Shown: piece by piece, positions 18,023 to 26,529 of the stretch | Numbering within the stretch: the first letter of the stretch is position 1 | How the letters are laid out: each line of letters begins with the position of its first letter | From: Bog-473 sp963742035 | Lineage (GTDB): Bacteria; Actinomycetota; Acidimicrobiia; Acidimicrobiales; RAAP-2 | Assembly: GCA_963742035.1 (NCBI GenBank) | Contig: CAVUKH010000002.1 | Span: 558,001-622,000, forward strand | DNA: 64,000 nt | Reading direction: 5' to 3' | The notes under the pieces: generated by a model | Seen by the model: the letters and a program-made list of their open reading frames with translations, nothing else | Told to the model about the DNA's origin: nothing | Database searches by the model: none | Made by a program: the position numbers and the translations under genes

Positions 18023-18892
18023 CTACCGCAGGGAGGCCCAGAGCTTGGCCGGGCGTTCCCCTGCCGCCACCTGGCGATTCAGCTCGGCCTGGACCAGGGA
18101 GAGGTCATCGGGGTGCGTCACGCCGATGCAGCGGCCCTGGGCCGGCAGGACGGTGAACGAGCTGGTGGAGAGCGATTCGGCCACCACTTCGGGTAGGAGC
18201 ACCTCGGCCTCCTCGGAGGCCCCCACGGCGGCCGTCATGGCGGCCTGCAGCGTCTGGTGGAAGTCCGGGGTGAACCCCCAGAGATTCATGGAGACCAGGG
18301 CGTCCGGCGGGAGCGCCACGGGCTCCCGACCGTCTCCGGCCACGAAGCCGCCCTCGGGCGTCCGCGTGACCTGGCGGCGCTCGTCCACGCCGAGGAGCGA
18401 GCCGTCCTCCCCGACGCGGCAGATGCCCCGGGTGACGGGGGAGGTGCCCACCACGGCGTCGGTGAGGCGGTAGCCCACCAGCGCGTTGGTTTCGGCTTGC
18501 TGGTGGAGGTGCCCGACCAGCTGCGCGCAGGCTGCCTGCCCGTAGATGTCGTCGGCGTTGCCCACGCCGTACGGACTGGTGCCGACGTGATCGGACGCGC
18601 TGAGCACGGCCTGCACGGTGCCCAGCGGTGCGGGCTGGAGGGCGAAGCGCACGTCGACGGCCTCGGGCCACGTGTGCTCAACGTGATAGCGGATGGCCGG
18701 GCCGGTGCCCGGACCCAGGACCAACACCACGGCGCCGAACCCCGCCGCGATGGCGTCAGAGGCGACGACGTCGATCACGGCTTCGCCGTGAGGGCCAACG
18801 GGGGCCAAGGGCTTGACGCCGCCGTACCGCCGGGCCCGTCCGGCCGCCAGGATCACCAGCGCCGGATCCGCCCCGCCGCCCTCCTTGCTCAT
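18023..18892 (-). CDS. Nucleotidyltransferase-family protein
   Basis: 289 residues from ATG 18892, chosen because it overlaps the stop of the upstream KASIII gene (ATGA); a long upstream extension in this frame is the shadow of that gene. The N-terminus has the sugar-nucleotide transferase loop VILAAGRARRYGGVKPLAPVG, then LQPAPLGTVQAVLSA and VGNADDIYGQAA, where Asp residues would bind the metal. ALVSMNLWGFTPDF and a C-terminal helix complete the single domain. It probably transfers a nucleotide to a sugar or phospho-alcohol. Linkage to KASIII and thiolase is unusual and leaves its substrate open. Confidence 0.85.
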   Translation of the reverse strand: MSKEGGGADPALVILAAGRARRYGGVKPLAPVGPHGEAVIDVVASDAIAAGFGAVVLVLGPGTGPAIRYHVEHTWPEAVDVRFALQPAPLGTVQAVLSASDHVGTSPYGVGNADDIYGQAACAQLVGHLHQQAETNALVGYRLTDAVVGTSPVTRGICRVGEDGSLLGVDERRQVTRTPEGGFVAGDGREPVALPPDALVSMNLWGFTPDFHQTLQAAMTAAVGASEEAEVLLPEVVAESLSTSSFTVLPAQGRCIGVTHPDDLSLVQAELNRQVAAGERPAKLWASLR

Positions 18893-19815
18893 GCGCTCCA
18901 GCGGAAGACGGCGCTGGCCCACGTCATGCCGCCGCCGAACCCTGTCAGCAGGAGATGGTCGCCGTCGTTGACGCGACCGCGCTCGATGGAGTCGTACAGC
19001 GCGAGTGGGATGGACGCCGAGGAGGTGTTGCCGTAGCGGTCGATAACCACGGCGGTGCGCTCCTCGGGGATGCCGAGGCGCTGGCACGCGGCCTGAATGA
19101 TGCGCAGGTTGGCCTGGTGGGGCACCATCAGCGAGATGTCGTCGGGCCCCAGTCCGGCGTCCGCCATGGCCCGCTCGGCCGACTCGACCACGACCCGGAC
19201 CGCCCGCCGGAAGACTTCCTTGCCGTCCATGAACAGTGTCCCGCCGTGCTCGCACTTGAGGAGGTGCTTGAGCGAACCGTCGGAGTTCAAGTTCCAACTG
19301 ACGAGCCCGCCGGGGCCGTCGACCGGCTCCACCACCACGGCGCCGGCTCCGTCGCCGACGATGATGGCGATTTTGCGATCGTCCATGTCGGTGATGCGAG
19401 ACAGCGTCTCGGAGCCGATCAGCAGGACAGGGCCCGACCCGATCGAAATGAGGCCGGCTGCGGTGACCAAGCCGTAGACGAAACCCGAGCAGGCGGCGTT
19501 GAGGTCGAACGCCCCGCCCTTCAAGCCGATCCCGTGCTGCACGCTGGGCGCCGTGCCCGGCACGATGCCGTCGGGCGTGGTGGTGGCGAGCACGAGGTTG
19601 TCGATCTCCCCGGCGCTCCGGCCGGCCTGGGCCATCGCCGCAACGCCCGCCTCAATGGCCAGCCCAGAGGTGGTGCCGCCGATATGGCGTTCGCGGATGC
19701 CGGTGCGCTCGACGATCCAGGCGTCGCTGGTGTCGAGGTTGGCCGCCATGTCCTCGTTCGTGACCACCTTGTCCGGAACTGCGATGCCCCAACCCGTGAT
19801 CTTGATGCCCGTCAC
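18889..19815 (-). CDS. 3-oxoacyl-ACP synthase III family protein (FabH-like)
   Basis: 308 residues with the complete KASIII catalytic triad: Cys in FDLNAACSGFVYGL, His in LMVPHQANLRIIQAA and Asn in DRYGNTSSASIPLAL; glycine-rich LLTGFGGGMTWASAVFRW closes the thiolase fold. The opening KITGWGIAVPDKVVTNEDMA and WIVERTGIRERHI are typical FabH. It should condense an acyl-CoA starter with malonyl-ACP, or act as an acyltransferase. Start and stop both overlap neighbours by four bases (thiolase upstream, nucleotidyltransferase downstream), so the three are translationally coupled. Confidence 0.92.
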   Translation of the reverse strand: MTGIKITGWGIAVPDKVVTNEDMAANLDTSDAWIVERTGIRERHIGGTTSGLAIEAGVAAMAQAGRSAGEIDNLVLATTTPDGIVPGTAPSVQHGIGLKGGAFDLNAACSGFVYGLVTAAGLISIGSGPVLLIGSETLSRITDMDDRKIAIIVGDGAGAVVVEPVDGPGGLVSWNLNSDGSLKHLLKCEHGGTLFMDGKEVFRRAVRVVVESAERAMADAGLGPDDISLMVPHQANLRIIQAACQRLGIPEERTAVVIDRYGNTSSASIPLALYDSIERGRVNDGDHLLLTGFGGGMTWASAVFRWSA

Positions 19816-21008
19816 GCGGCAGATCCGGAGCGAACGGCGTGGATGCCCACGAACCCCGCGTCGCCGTAGATGATGCCGCCTGTGTTCACCGCCACGCCGA
19901 GCCGTGCCCCGGCGACCTGACGGTCACCGGCCCGCCCGCGAAATTGCGTGGCCAGCTCCACCACCTGGGCCAGGCCGGTGGCGCCGAGTGGATGTCCCCG
20001 GCCGACGAGGCCGCCGCTGGGGTTCACGACCAGACCGGGGGAGTCGATGCCGGTGGCTCCCGTCTCGGTGGCGGGCCCCGCCTCACCGGGAGCGAAGAAA
20101 CCGAGCGATTCGAGGGCGTAGAGCTCTTCGGCGGCCGTGGCGTCGTGCAGCTCGAGCAGGTCGGCGTCTTCGGGGCCGAAGCCGAAGGCCTCCCACGCCG
20201 CCTCGGCGGCCTGGGTCAAGCGGTCGTGGTAGTCGATCGAGCCGTTTCCAGAACGTGCCACCGAGCCGATGATACGGGGCGCAGAGGCCGGCGCAGGGAC
20301 CGACGGGCCGCCCAGCACGACAGCAGCCGCACCGTCGGTGAACGAGCTGCACATGAGCCGAGTCAGGACGCCGGCCACCTGAGGGGAGGCCAGCACCTCC
20401 TCGATCGTCACCCGTCGTTGGAACTGTGCCAGCGGGTTGCGGGCCGCATGCTCGAACGCCTTGACCGCGGCGGCGGCGATCTGGCGCACGGTGGCGCCGA
20501 CCTCGGCCATCAGCCGGTGGGCCCACCCGTTGTTGAGACCCATGAGGATGCTGCCGGCGGGATTGTCGTCGGCATGGCGGCGATCGTGCAGATCGTGGCG
20601 GTACTCCGCCGGGAGGCCGTCCTCAATACCGGCGATGGTGCCGGCCCGGTCGCCGGTCCACATCTTCTCGACGCCCAAGGCCAGGACGGGGCGGTCCTGG
20701 GCGGTCGCCACCATGGTGGCCAGGTGCAGGGACGAGCTCCCGCCGGCGCACGAGTTGTCGACGTTGACGATGGCGACTTCGCTCAGCCCGGCCTTGCTGA
20801 GCCAGGTCTGTCCCTTCATGCAACCCTGATCGCTCAGGCGGCCGGCCATCGCATTCCCCACGATGACGAGTCCGAGCTCGTGCGCCGAGATCCCTGCGTC
20901 CCCGAGAGCCTCGTGCACCACTTCGTAGGCCATGGTGTCGGGCGCCTGGTCGCGCCGACCCATGTCGCTCATGCCGGTGCCGAGGATGGCGACGTCGGTG
21001 GTGTTCAC
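19812..21008 (-). CDS. Thiolase-family (SCP2/lipid-transfer type) protein
   Basis: 398 residues. The nucleophile Cys lies in IVNVDNSCAGGSSSLHLA, the first active-site His in LLELHDATAAEELYALESLG and the second in SGGLVGRGHPLGATGLAQVVEL. The usual second Cys of degradative thiolases is missing (AVNTGG where CNTGG or CIGGG is common), as in actinobacterial lipid-transfer (Ltp) or SCP2-type thiolases. Such enzymes cleave or form beta-keto thioesters, or aldol-type bonds in sterol side-chain work. It is coupled to KASIII and starts two bases after the stop of the monooxygenase gene. Confidence 0.88.
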   Translation of the reverse strand: MNTTDVAILGTGMSDMGRRDQAPDTMAYEVVHEALGDAGISAHELGLVIVGNAMAGRLSDQGCMKGQTWLSKAGLSEVAIVNVDNSCAGGSSSLHLATMVATAQDRPVLALGVEKMWTGDRAGTIAGIEDGLPAEYRHDLHDRRHADDNPAGSILMGLNNGWAHRLMAEVGATVRQIAAAAVKAFEHAARNPLAQFQRRVTIEEVLASPQVAGVLTRLMCSSFTDGAAAVVLGGPSVPAPASAPRIIGSVARSGNGSIDYHDRLTQAAEAAWEAFGFGPEDADLLELHDATAAEELYALESLGFFAPGEAGPATETGATGIDSPGLVVNPSGGLVGRGHPLGATGLAQVVELATQFRGRAGDRQVAGARLGVAVNTGGIIYGDAGFVGIHAVRSGSAA

Positions 21009-21010
21009 GC

Positions 21011-22006
21011 CTATACCCCCGCCAGCGCCGGGAGCTGCTCGCCCACGAACGCCGCTCGAAGTTGTCCGAAATGCTCGACGGCGGGTGAACCCGCCACCAT
21101 GACGAGAATGTGGCTGGCTCCGGCATCTGCGTACTGACCGAGCGCAGCGGCGCAGGTCTCAGGCGAGCCGGCCACGAGGTGACGCTGGAAGGCCTTGGGC
21201 GGCAGGCGATAGAGCTCCGAGAGCCACTGGGCGCCCCGGACGGGCGCTCGGTCGTCGTCTCCGACACAGGCAAAGACGACGACGCCGGCCTGCACGGCTT
21301 CGGGATCTCGGCCGGCCTCGGCCGTCTCGCGCCGCAGGGCCGCCAGTGCGGTCCCGTACTCGTCCGGGGCGAGGAAGAGAGGCACCCAGCCGTCCCCCAC
21401 GGCGGCGGCCCGCCGCCGGGCGGCCGCGCTGGCGCCCCCGAACCACAGCGGGATCGGCGGGGATGCCGGCTCCTGCACGTAGTCGGAGCCGTCCGGGTGG
21501 GAGCCGTCCGGGTCGTGATCACCCGTGTCCGGGCCGCTCCAGGCCCGGCGGAGGCCGGCGACGCCCTCGTCCATGAGCTGGCCCCGCCGGTGGTAGTCCA
21601 CGCCGGCGCGGACATATTCGGTCTCGTGGATGCCCACGCCCATACCGAGGACGAAACGCCCGCCGGACAGGAGCTGCAGGGCAGTCGCCTGCTTCGCCAC
21701 GACGGAGGACGGCCGGAGGGGCAGTTGGAGCACGCAGGTCCCCAGAAGGGGCCGGCTCGTCGTGACGGCGGCGACGGCCAACGTGGTGAACGCCTCGGCG
21801 ATGGGGTGGGGCCAGTACAGGTGGTCGACAGCCCACAGGGAGTCGGCTCCGGTCGCTTCGGCACGACGGCACAGGTCGACCACCTCGGCGGCACTGCCGG
21901 TAGCACTCTGGGTACTACCGGCTCCAGTGGAGAGTTCCCCCTGCGTGGTGGCGGGGAGCAGGAACCCGAGGGAGGGTCGCGGTGCTCCACTTCCTACCGG
22001 GGTCAC
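21011..22006 (-). CDS. LLM-class (probably F420-dependent) oxidoreductase
   Basis: 331 residues with the luciferase-like barrel: LGFLLPATTQGELS, RAEATGADSLWAVDHLYWP (a DHL/DHF motif common in F420-dependent members), LLSGGRFVLGMGVGIHETEYVRAGVDY, PIPLWFGGASAAARRRAAAVGDGWVP, and a C-terminal AALGQYADAGASHILV. It probably transfers hydride to or from F420. It is the first gene of the four-gene minus-strand operon with thiolase, KASIII and nucleotidyltransferase (spacings of 2, -4 and -4 bases). Confidence 0.87.
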   Translation of the reverse strand: MTPVGSGAPRPSLGFLLPATTQGELSTGAGSTQSATGSAAEVVDLCRRAEATGADSLWAVDHLYWPHPIAEAFTTLAVAAVTTSRPLLGTCVLQLPLRPSSVVAKQATALQLLSGGRFVLGMGVGIHETEYVRAGVDYHRRGQLMDEGVAGLRRAWSGPDTGDHDPDGSHPDGSDYVQEPASPPIPLWFGGASAAARRRAAAVGDGWVPLFLAPDEYGTALAALRRETAEAGRDPEAVQAGVVVFACVGDDDRAPVRGAQWLSELYRLPPKAFQRHLVAGSPETCAAALGQYADAGASHILVMVAGSPAVEHFGQLRAAFVGEQLPALAGV

Positions 22007-22039
22007 ACCGACATAATACGCCGGAGGCCGTGGGCCTGA

Positions 22040-22513
22040 CTATTCAGAGTTCGGGGAGCTCGGAAGGGGGTGCACCGCTCCCGCCGCCCCACCCGGAGCG
22101 CCCAGGACGGACAGGGTGCAGCGCGCCTCGCAGATGGCCCGCCCCTCGTCGTCGGTGAGGGAGATACGCCAGACCTGGATGGTGCGCCCCACCCGGACCG
22201 GTGTGGCCTCGGCGGTCAGGTGGCCGTCGCGCACCGAGCGCAGATGGCTGGCGTTGAGCTCGATCCCGACCACGCTGCGGCCGGGCTCTGCAGCCAGCGC
22301 GCCGCCGAAGCTGGCCGCCGACTCGGCCAGCAGCGCCGAGACGCCGCCATGAAGGATCCCGTAAGGCTGGTGCACCTTCCAACCGACCGGGAGTCGCATC
22401 ACGACCCGCTCGGGCCCGGCCTCGAGGATCTCGACGTCGAGGAGCTCGTGGATGCTCGCGCTGCCGTCGGGCAGCACCGGCCCGTCGCCGCGAGGGGAAG
22501 GGGGTGTGGTCAT
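22040..22513 (-). CDS. PaaI-type hotdog-fold thioesterase
   Basis: 157 residues. A single hotdog domain with the PaaI pattern GWKVHQPYGILHGGVSALLAESAASFGG, where HGG and the following acidic residue (E) form the active site, then VVGIELNASHLRSVRDGHLTAEATPVRVGRTIQVWRISLTDDEGRAICEARCTL. It should hydrolyse acyl-CoA thioesters. No Shine-Dalgarno precedes the ATG at 22513; instead a TAACAT -10 hexamer lies six bases upstream, suggesting a leaderless transcript. Confidence 0.88.
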   Translation of the reverse strand: MTTPPSPRGDGPVLPDGSASIHELLDVEILEAGPERVVMRLPVGWKVHQPYGILHGGVSALLAESAASFGGALAAEPGRSVVGIELNASHLRSVRDGHLTAEATPVRVGRTIQVWRISLTDDEGRAICEARCTLSVLGAPGGAAGAVHPLPSSPNSE

Positions 22514-22519
22514 CGCGGG

Positions 22520-22543
22520 ATGTTAACGGCGCGCCGTTAGCCT
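22520..22543. promoter_or_regulatory. Divergent leaderless promoters around a perfect 16-bp palindrome
   Basis: Between the divergent thioesterase (start 22513) and threonine aldolase (start 22551) lies TAACGGCG/CGCCGTTA, a perfect palindrome at 22524-22539. Its outer ends merge with two -10 hexamers: TAACAT on the minus strand (22525-22520), six bases before the thioesterase ATG, and TAGCCT on the plus strand (22538-22543), seven bases before the aldolase GTG. Neither gene has a Shine-Dalgarno. A protein bound to the palindrome could control both genes. Confidence 0.5.
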
Positions 22544-22550
22544 GAGCACA

Positions 22551-23576
22551 GTGTCAGGCGTGCCCGATGTCGTCGACCTGCGCAGCGACACCGTCACTCG
22601 GCCCACGGCGGCGATGCGTCGCGCCATGGCCGACGCCGAGGTCGGTGACGACGACTACGGGGAGGACCCGACGGTGCGCATGCTGGAGGAAGCGTTCGCG
22701 GCGCGACTGGGCAAGCCGGCCGCGCTCTTCGTGCCGTCCGGCGTCATGGCCAATCAAATCGCCGTCCGTGTCCTCACCACGCCGGGGACGGCCGTGGTGG
22801 CGGGGAGTCGCCAGCACGTCGTGGCCTACGAGTTCGGCGCCGCCGCGCTGAACGCCGGGATCCAATTCATCGCGGTCGACGACGAGGACGGCATGCTCGG
22901 CGCCGACGAAGTGCGACGGGCCCGTCGGGGGGCCGAACACCATCAACCCGTTGTCTCACTCGTCAGTATCGAGAACACGCACATGGCGGCGTCCGGCGCG
23001 CCGTGGACGACGGATCGTCTGCAGGGGGTCGTCGACGCGTCCGGGCCGGTTCCAATCCACATGGACGGTGCCCGTCTCTTCAACGCCGAGGTCGCCACGG
23101 GCGTCGCGGCGGCCGACTGGGCCGCGCCGGCCACGACCGTCATGTGTTGTCTGTCGAAGGGCCTGTGCGCGCCAGTGGGCTCGCTGCTGGCCGGCAGCGA
23201 AGACGTGATCACGGTGGCCAGGCTGGCCCGCAAGCGCCTCGGTGGCGGCATGCGACAGGCGGGCGTCCTGGCGGCTCCCGGATTGCTGGCGTTGCGTGAC
23301 ATGGTCGGTCGTCTGCACGAGGACCACGGGCGGGCGGCCCGGCTCGCCGACGCGGTGGCGGAGCGCTGGCCCGGATGCGGGCTCAATCCGGCTACGGTCC
23401 GCACCAACATTGTGGTCTTCACCCACCCGGAACCCGAGAAGCTCCTGGCGCATCTGGAGGAGAGCGGCGTGCTGGCGCACGCCATTGCGCCGGAGACGGT
23501 CCGCTTCGTCACGCACCACGACGTTGACGACGCAGGCGTGGCGCGCGCCATCGCAGCCCTGCGTGACGCGCCGTGA
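22551..23576 (+). CDS. Low-specificity L-threonine aldolase (PLP-dependent beta-eliminating lyase family)
   Basis: 341 residues. PLP fold-type I: DLRSDTVTRPTAAMRRAMADAEVGDDDYGEDPTV is the family signature opening, LFVPSGVMANQIAV the cofactor loop, IHMDGARLFNAEVATG carries the Asp that binds the pyridine nitrogen, and CCLSKGLCAPVGSLL contains the PLP Lys. RKRLGGGMRQAGVLAAPG follows as in threonine aldolases. It splits threonine or allo-threonine into glycine and acetaldehyde. GTG start; its stop overlaps the start of the next gene by four bases. Confidence 0.92.
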   Translation: MSGVPDVVDLRSDTVTRPTAAMRRAMADAEVGDDDYGEDPTVRMLEEAFAARLGKPAALFVPSGVMANQIAVRVLTTPGTAVVAGSRQHVVAYEFGAAALNAGIQFIAVDDEDGMLGADEVRRARRGAEHHQPVVSLVSIENTHMAASGAPWTTDRLQGVVDASGPVPIHMDGARLFNAEVATGVAAADWAAPATTVMCCLSKGLCAPVGSLLAGSEDVITVARLARKRLGGGMRQAGVLAAPGLLALRDMVGRLHEDHGRAARLADAVAERWPGCGLNPATVRTNIVVFTHPEPEKLLAHLEESGVLAHAIAPETVRFVTHHDVDDAGVARAIAALRDAP

Positions 23577-24466
23577 AGATCCGCATCGGCATCAGCGCGG
23601 GCGGGGAGAGCCTCGGCCCCGAGGCCATGATCGCATTGGCGCAGGGGATCACCGGGTGCAGGTTCGACTCCCTGTGGTTGCCCGAGGTGCTGACGCGACC
23701 GGGGCCGGACCCGCTCGTCGGGTTGGCGTGGGCCTCGGGTGCCTGTCCCGGGCTGAAGATCGGCACGACCATGCTGCTGCCGGGCCGCAACCTGGTGTGG
23801 TTGGCCAAGGCGGTGGCGACACTGGACGTGTTGTCGGGCGGCCGCTTCCTCTTGACGTTCGTGCCCGGGCTCGGGGTCGGTGGTGAGCGCAGCGCCATCG
23901 GCATCCCGAGCGCGACCCGGGCCGAGCAGATGGAGGACGGCTTGCCGGTGCTGCGACGCCTGTGGTCCGGCGAGGTGGTCAGCCACGCAGGCCCGGCAGG
24001 CTCCTTCGAAGAGGTGTCGGTGTCGCCACAGCCGGCGCAGGACCCCTTCGACGTGTGGCTCGGCGGGAACGTCCCCGCTGCGCTCGATCGCTGTGGCCGC
24101 CTGGCCGACGGATGGATTCCGGCGTTCTGCACGCCCGCCGACGCCGCGGCGGGCAAGGCCGAGATCGACCGGGTGGCGGCGGCGCACGGACGGGCCATCA
24201 GCCCGGAGCATTTCGGGGTCAGCCTGGCCTACGCGCCGGAGGGCACCGATGTCGGCGCGCTGGCGTCGTCGCCCTTGGCCCGGCGGGCGCGCGGTCGCCC
24301 GCTGGAGGAGATCATCCCTGTCGGGCGAAGTGGCCTGCGTTCGATGCTCGAGCGGTTTCTGGAGGTCGGGTTCTCCAAGTTCATCGTGCGCCCGATGGCG
24401 CCGCCGGCCGAGTGGCAGGCCGAGCTCGAACAGCTGGCCGGCGCCGTGGGCGATCTCCAGACCTGA
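23573..24466 (+). CDS. LLM-class flavin/F420-dependent oxidoreductase
   Basis: 297 residues. Luciferase-like barrel: IRIGISAGGESLGPEAM, RFDSLWLPEVLTRPGPDPLVGLAWASGAC, LKIGTTMLLPGRNLVWLAKAVATLDVLSGGRFLLTFVPGLGV and DVWLGGNVPAALDRCGRLADGWIP. The substrate is unknown. The GTG start overlaps the stop of the threonine aldolase gene (GTGA), so the two are coupled. Confidence 0.87.
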   Translation: MKIRIGISAGGESLGPEAMIALAQGITGCRFDSLWLPEVLTRPGPDPLVGLAWASGACPGLKIGTTMLLPGRNLVWLAKAVATLDVLSGGRFLLTFVPGLGVGGERSAIGIPSATRAEQMEDGLPVLRRLWSGEVVSHAGPAGSFEEVSVSPQPAQDPFDVWLGGNVPAALDRCGRLADGWIPAFCTPADAAAGKAEIDRVAAAHGRAISPEHFGVSLAYAPEGTDVGALASSPLARRARGRPLEEIIPVGRSGLRSMLERFLEVGFSKFIVRPMAPPAEWQAELEQLAGAVGDLQT

Positions 24467-24516
24467 CCGGGGTGTCGGCCGCACCGCCGTGGATACCTCG
24501 GTTCGGAATGGACGCC

Positions 24517-26247
24517 CTAGCCGCTGCTCGCCCCTTGGGCTGCTGCGGTGAGGCGAGGCAGGAGCCACGGCGTCAACCACTCTCCGCCCGGCTCGCTCAT
24601 GTGCACCCCGTCGGCCGCACGGACGACCACGCCGTCCACGGTCGACTCGAATTTCCTTTGGGGGGCGAGGTGCTGGCCCAGGCTCACGATCGACACCTTT
24701 CCCGGGAAGGCCGCGGCGGCTTGCTTCGCGGCCGCGTCCTGTGCGGCCACCCGCTGTGCCTCGGTCGGACATCCCTGCACCTTTGACGGCAACGGGGAGC
24801 AGTATTCGGGTCCGGTCGACTGCACAAAGGGAGCGGTCGTGATGACGACGTGCCCACCTTGCGACGTCAGAATCTGGAGGGCGGAAGTGATCTGTTGGAC
24901 GTAGTACGTGTCGTAGCCGGTCTGACCCGGCGCCTCCCACTGTCCATTGATCATCCGGGTGCTTTGGTCGAACGGCCCGAGGACGAGCACGGACAGTGCC
25001 GGATGCACGAGCCCGAGATCCATCTGGTACTGCGCGGCCCACCCCGGCCCGGTCGCGACGCATGGCCCGGCGTTCTGCATGTACGGCTGGCCGTTCAACA
25101 GGATCGGTTCCCCCCGGGCGAGGTCACATCCGTCAATGCTCCCGTTCGTCACAGCGACGCCGTACGCCGTGGCGTCGCGGGCGAGACCCTCGGCGAGCGT
25201 TCCCGAGAACGAATCGCCGACGATAAGGACGGACGCCTGGGTCGGTGCCGGTGAGCCTGCCCGGACCGTCCATGTCGCCCCACCGTCCGTCGACGTGGTG
25301 ATGATGCCGCCGCTGCCGACCGCGACGCACGCGCTCGTACTCGCGCAGGAGACGCCGAGAAGGGTCTCACCGGTCGGCGCGCTCTCCGATGACCACGTCG
25401 CACCGCCATCATTGGATCGGAGAACCAGGCCGGCTGCACCCACGGCGACGCACGATGTCGCCGACGCGCAGCTGATGGCGTAGATGTCCTGGGTCGTCGG
25501 GGTCGTGCTGGCCTGCCAGCTCGAACCGCCATCACTGCTTCGGGCGATCAGCCCATCATCGGCCACTTCGACGCAATTGGAGCCCAGGCACTCCACCGCA
25601 TTGGCGGGCTTCAGCACCGCAAGCGCCGAGAACGGGGCCGCGGTCGGATTCCACGTGGTCCCGTCGTTCGTCTCGAGGCTCCCATCCACGTTGCTCGTCA
25701 CCGCAGCGCAGTGAACCGGCGTGGTGCACGAGACGCCGTCAATGACACCGAGATGGGACTGCACGTGGCTCCAGCTGAGCCCGCCGTCGCTCGTGGCCAG
25801 CACTGTCTCGTTGTCGCCGACCGCAACGCAATGTTGCACCTGGGGACAGCTCACTCCCGACAGCGGCACCGAGACGCCGGTGTCACCGAGCGTCCACGAT
25901 TTCCCGGAGTTCCGCGTGAAGAGTGCAGTGCCGCCGTCACCGACCGCTGCGCAGTTGCTCGGATTGGAGCAGGACACGCCGTAGAGGTAGTGCTTCGTGG
26001 GAACGGAGACCCGAGACCAGGTGGAGCCCCCGTTCTGGCTCACGAGCACGTGACCTCCGGACCCGCCCACGACGACGCACTCCGTTGCGCTCGGGCACGC
26101 GACGGCGTCGAGAGCGGCGGGAGCGCTCGTCGGCGTCGCCGGTGTGGCAGCCTGCGCGCTGCCCGCGATCACCGCAGCACTGGCAAACCCGACGCACAGC
26201 GCCATGGCCCAGTGCCTTACGAGCGGGCTCAATGGCATTCTCCTCAT
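24517..26247 (-). CDS. Exported beta-propeller (BNR/Ycf48-like) fused to an SGNH hydrolase-like domain
   Basis: 576 residues. Signal peptide about 1-33 (WAMALCVGFASAAVIAGSAQA). Residues ~45-335 hold seven or so repeats of about 44 residues with the pattern VSC.....CVAVG..G.VL.S.DGG.SW, each with a Cys pair (for example GVSCSNPSNCAAVGDGG), typical of BNR/photosystem-assembly-like propellers in exported actinobacterial proteins. From residue ~344 an SGNH-type domain follows: LIVGDSFSGTLAEGL carries the block I Ser and DGVHMSEPGGEWL the block V Asp and His. Such SGNH domains occur in acyl transfer to or from surface glycans. The start could also be the ATG at 26238. Its fusion with a propeller is discussed in the findings. 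Confidence 0.83.
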   Translation of the reverse strand: MRRMPLSPLVRHWAMALCVGFASAAVIAGSAQAATPATPTSAPAALDAVACPSATECVVVGGSGGHVLVSQNGGSTWSRVSVPTKHYLYGVSCSNPSNCAAVGDGGTALFTRNSGKSWTLGDTGVSVPLSGVSCPQVQHCVAVGDNETVLATSDGGLSWSHVQSHLGVIDGVSCTTPVHCAAVTSNVDGSLETNDGTTWNPTAAPFSALAVLKPANAVECLGSNCVEVADDGLIARSSDGGSSWQASTTPTTQDIYAISCASATSCVAVGAAGLVLRSNDGGATWSSESAPTGETLLGVSCASTSACVAVGSGGIITTSTDGGATWTVRAGSPAPTQASVLIVGDSFSGTLAEGLARDATAYGVAVTNGSIDGCDLARGEPILLNGQPYMQNAGPCVATGPGWAAQYQMDLGLVHPALSVLVLGPFDQSTRMINGQWEAPGQTGYDTYYVQQITSALQILTSQGGHVVITTAPFVQSTGPEYCSPLPSKVQGCPTEAQRVAAQDAAAKQAAAAFPGKVSIVSLGQHLAPQRKFESTVDGVVVRAADGVHMSEPGGEWLTPWLLPRLTAAAQGASSG

Positions 26248-26529
26248 GCTCCCGGTCCGTTCTCCGTGGTCCGTCGGTTGCCGGGATGCCCCAATTCACC
26301 TCGGCCATCCTCGGGCCTGGCCATCGAGCTTCGAAGGCAGGTCACAGGCTGATCGAGAGAACATCGCGTCCGCCCCAACCCTTGATCGGCGGTGATCCTA
26401 TGCCGGGATGGCGGTCGCATGTCGGCGGGGGAGCGTCGGTCGCGCCGCCGGGGAGGCAGGACTCGGGCCCGGTGCGACAGTGGTCCGCGCTCGGATCGAG
26501 ACCTCGGGACTGTCCCGTACGCTGCGTCC

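Noticed and set aside
17453..18473. Reading frames on both strands over the structured-RNA candidate
   Set aside because: Products are Arg/Ser/Pro-rich without domains, and one runs into the antisense of the nucleotidyltransferase gene. Hairpin content explains the region better.
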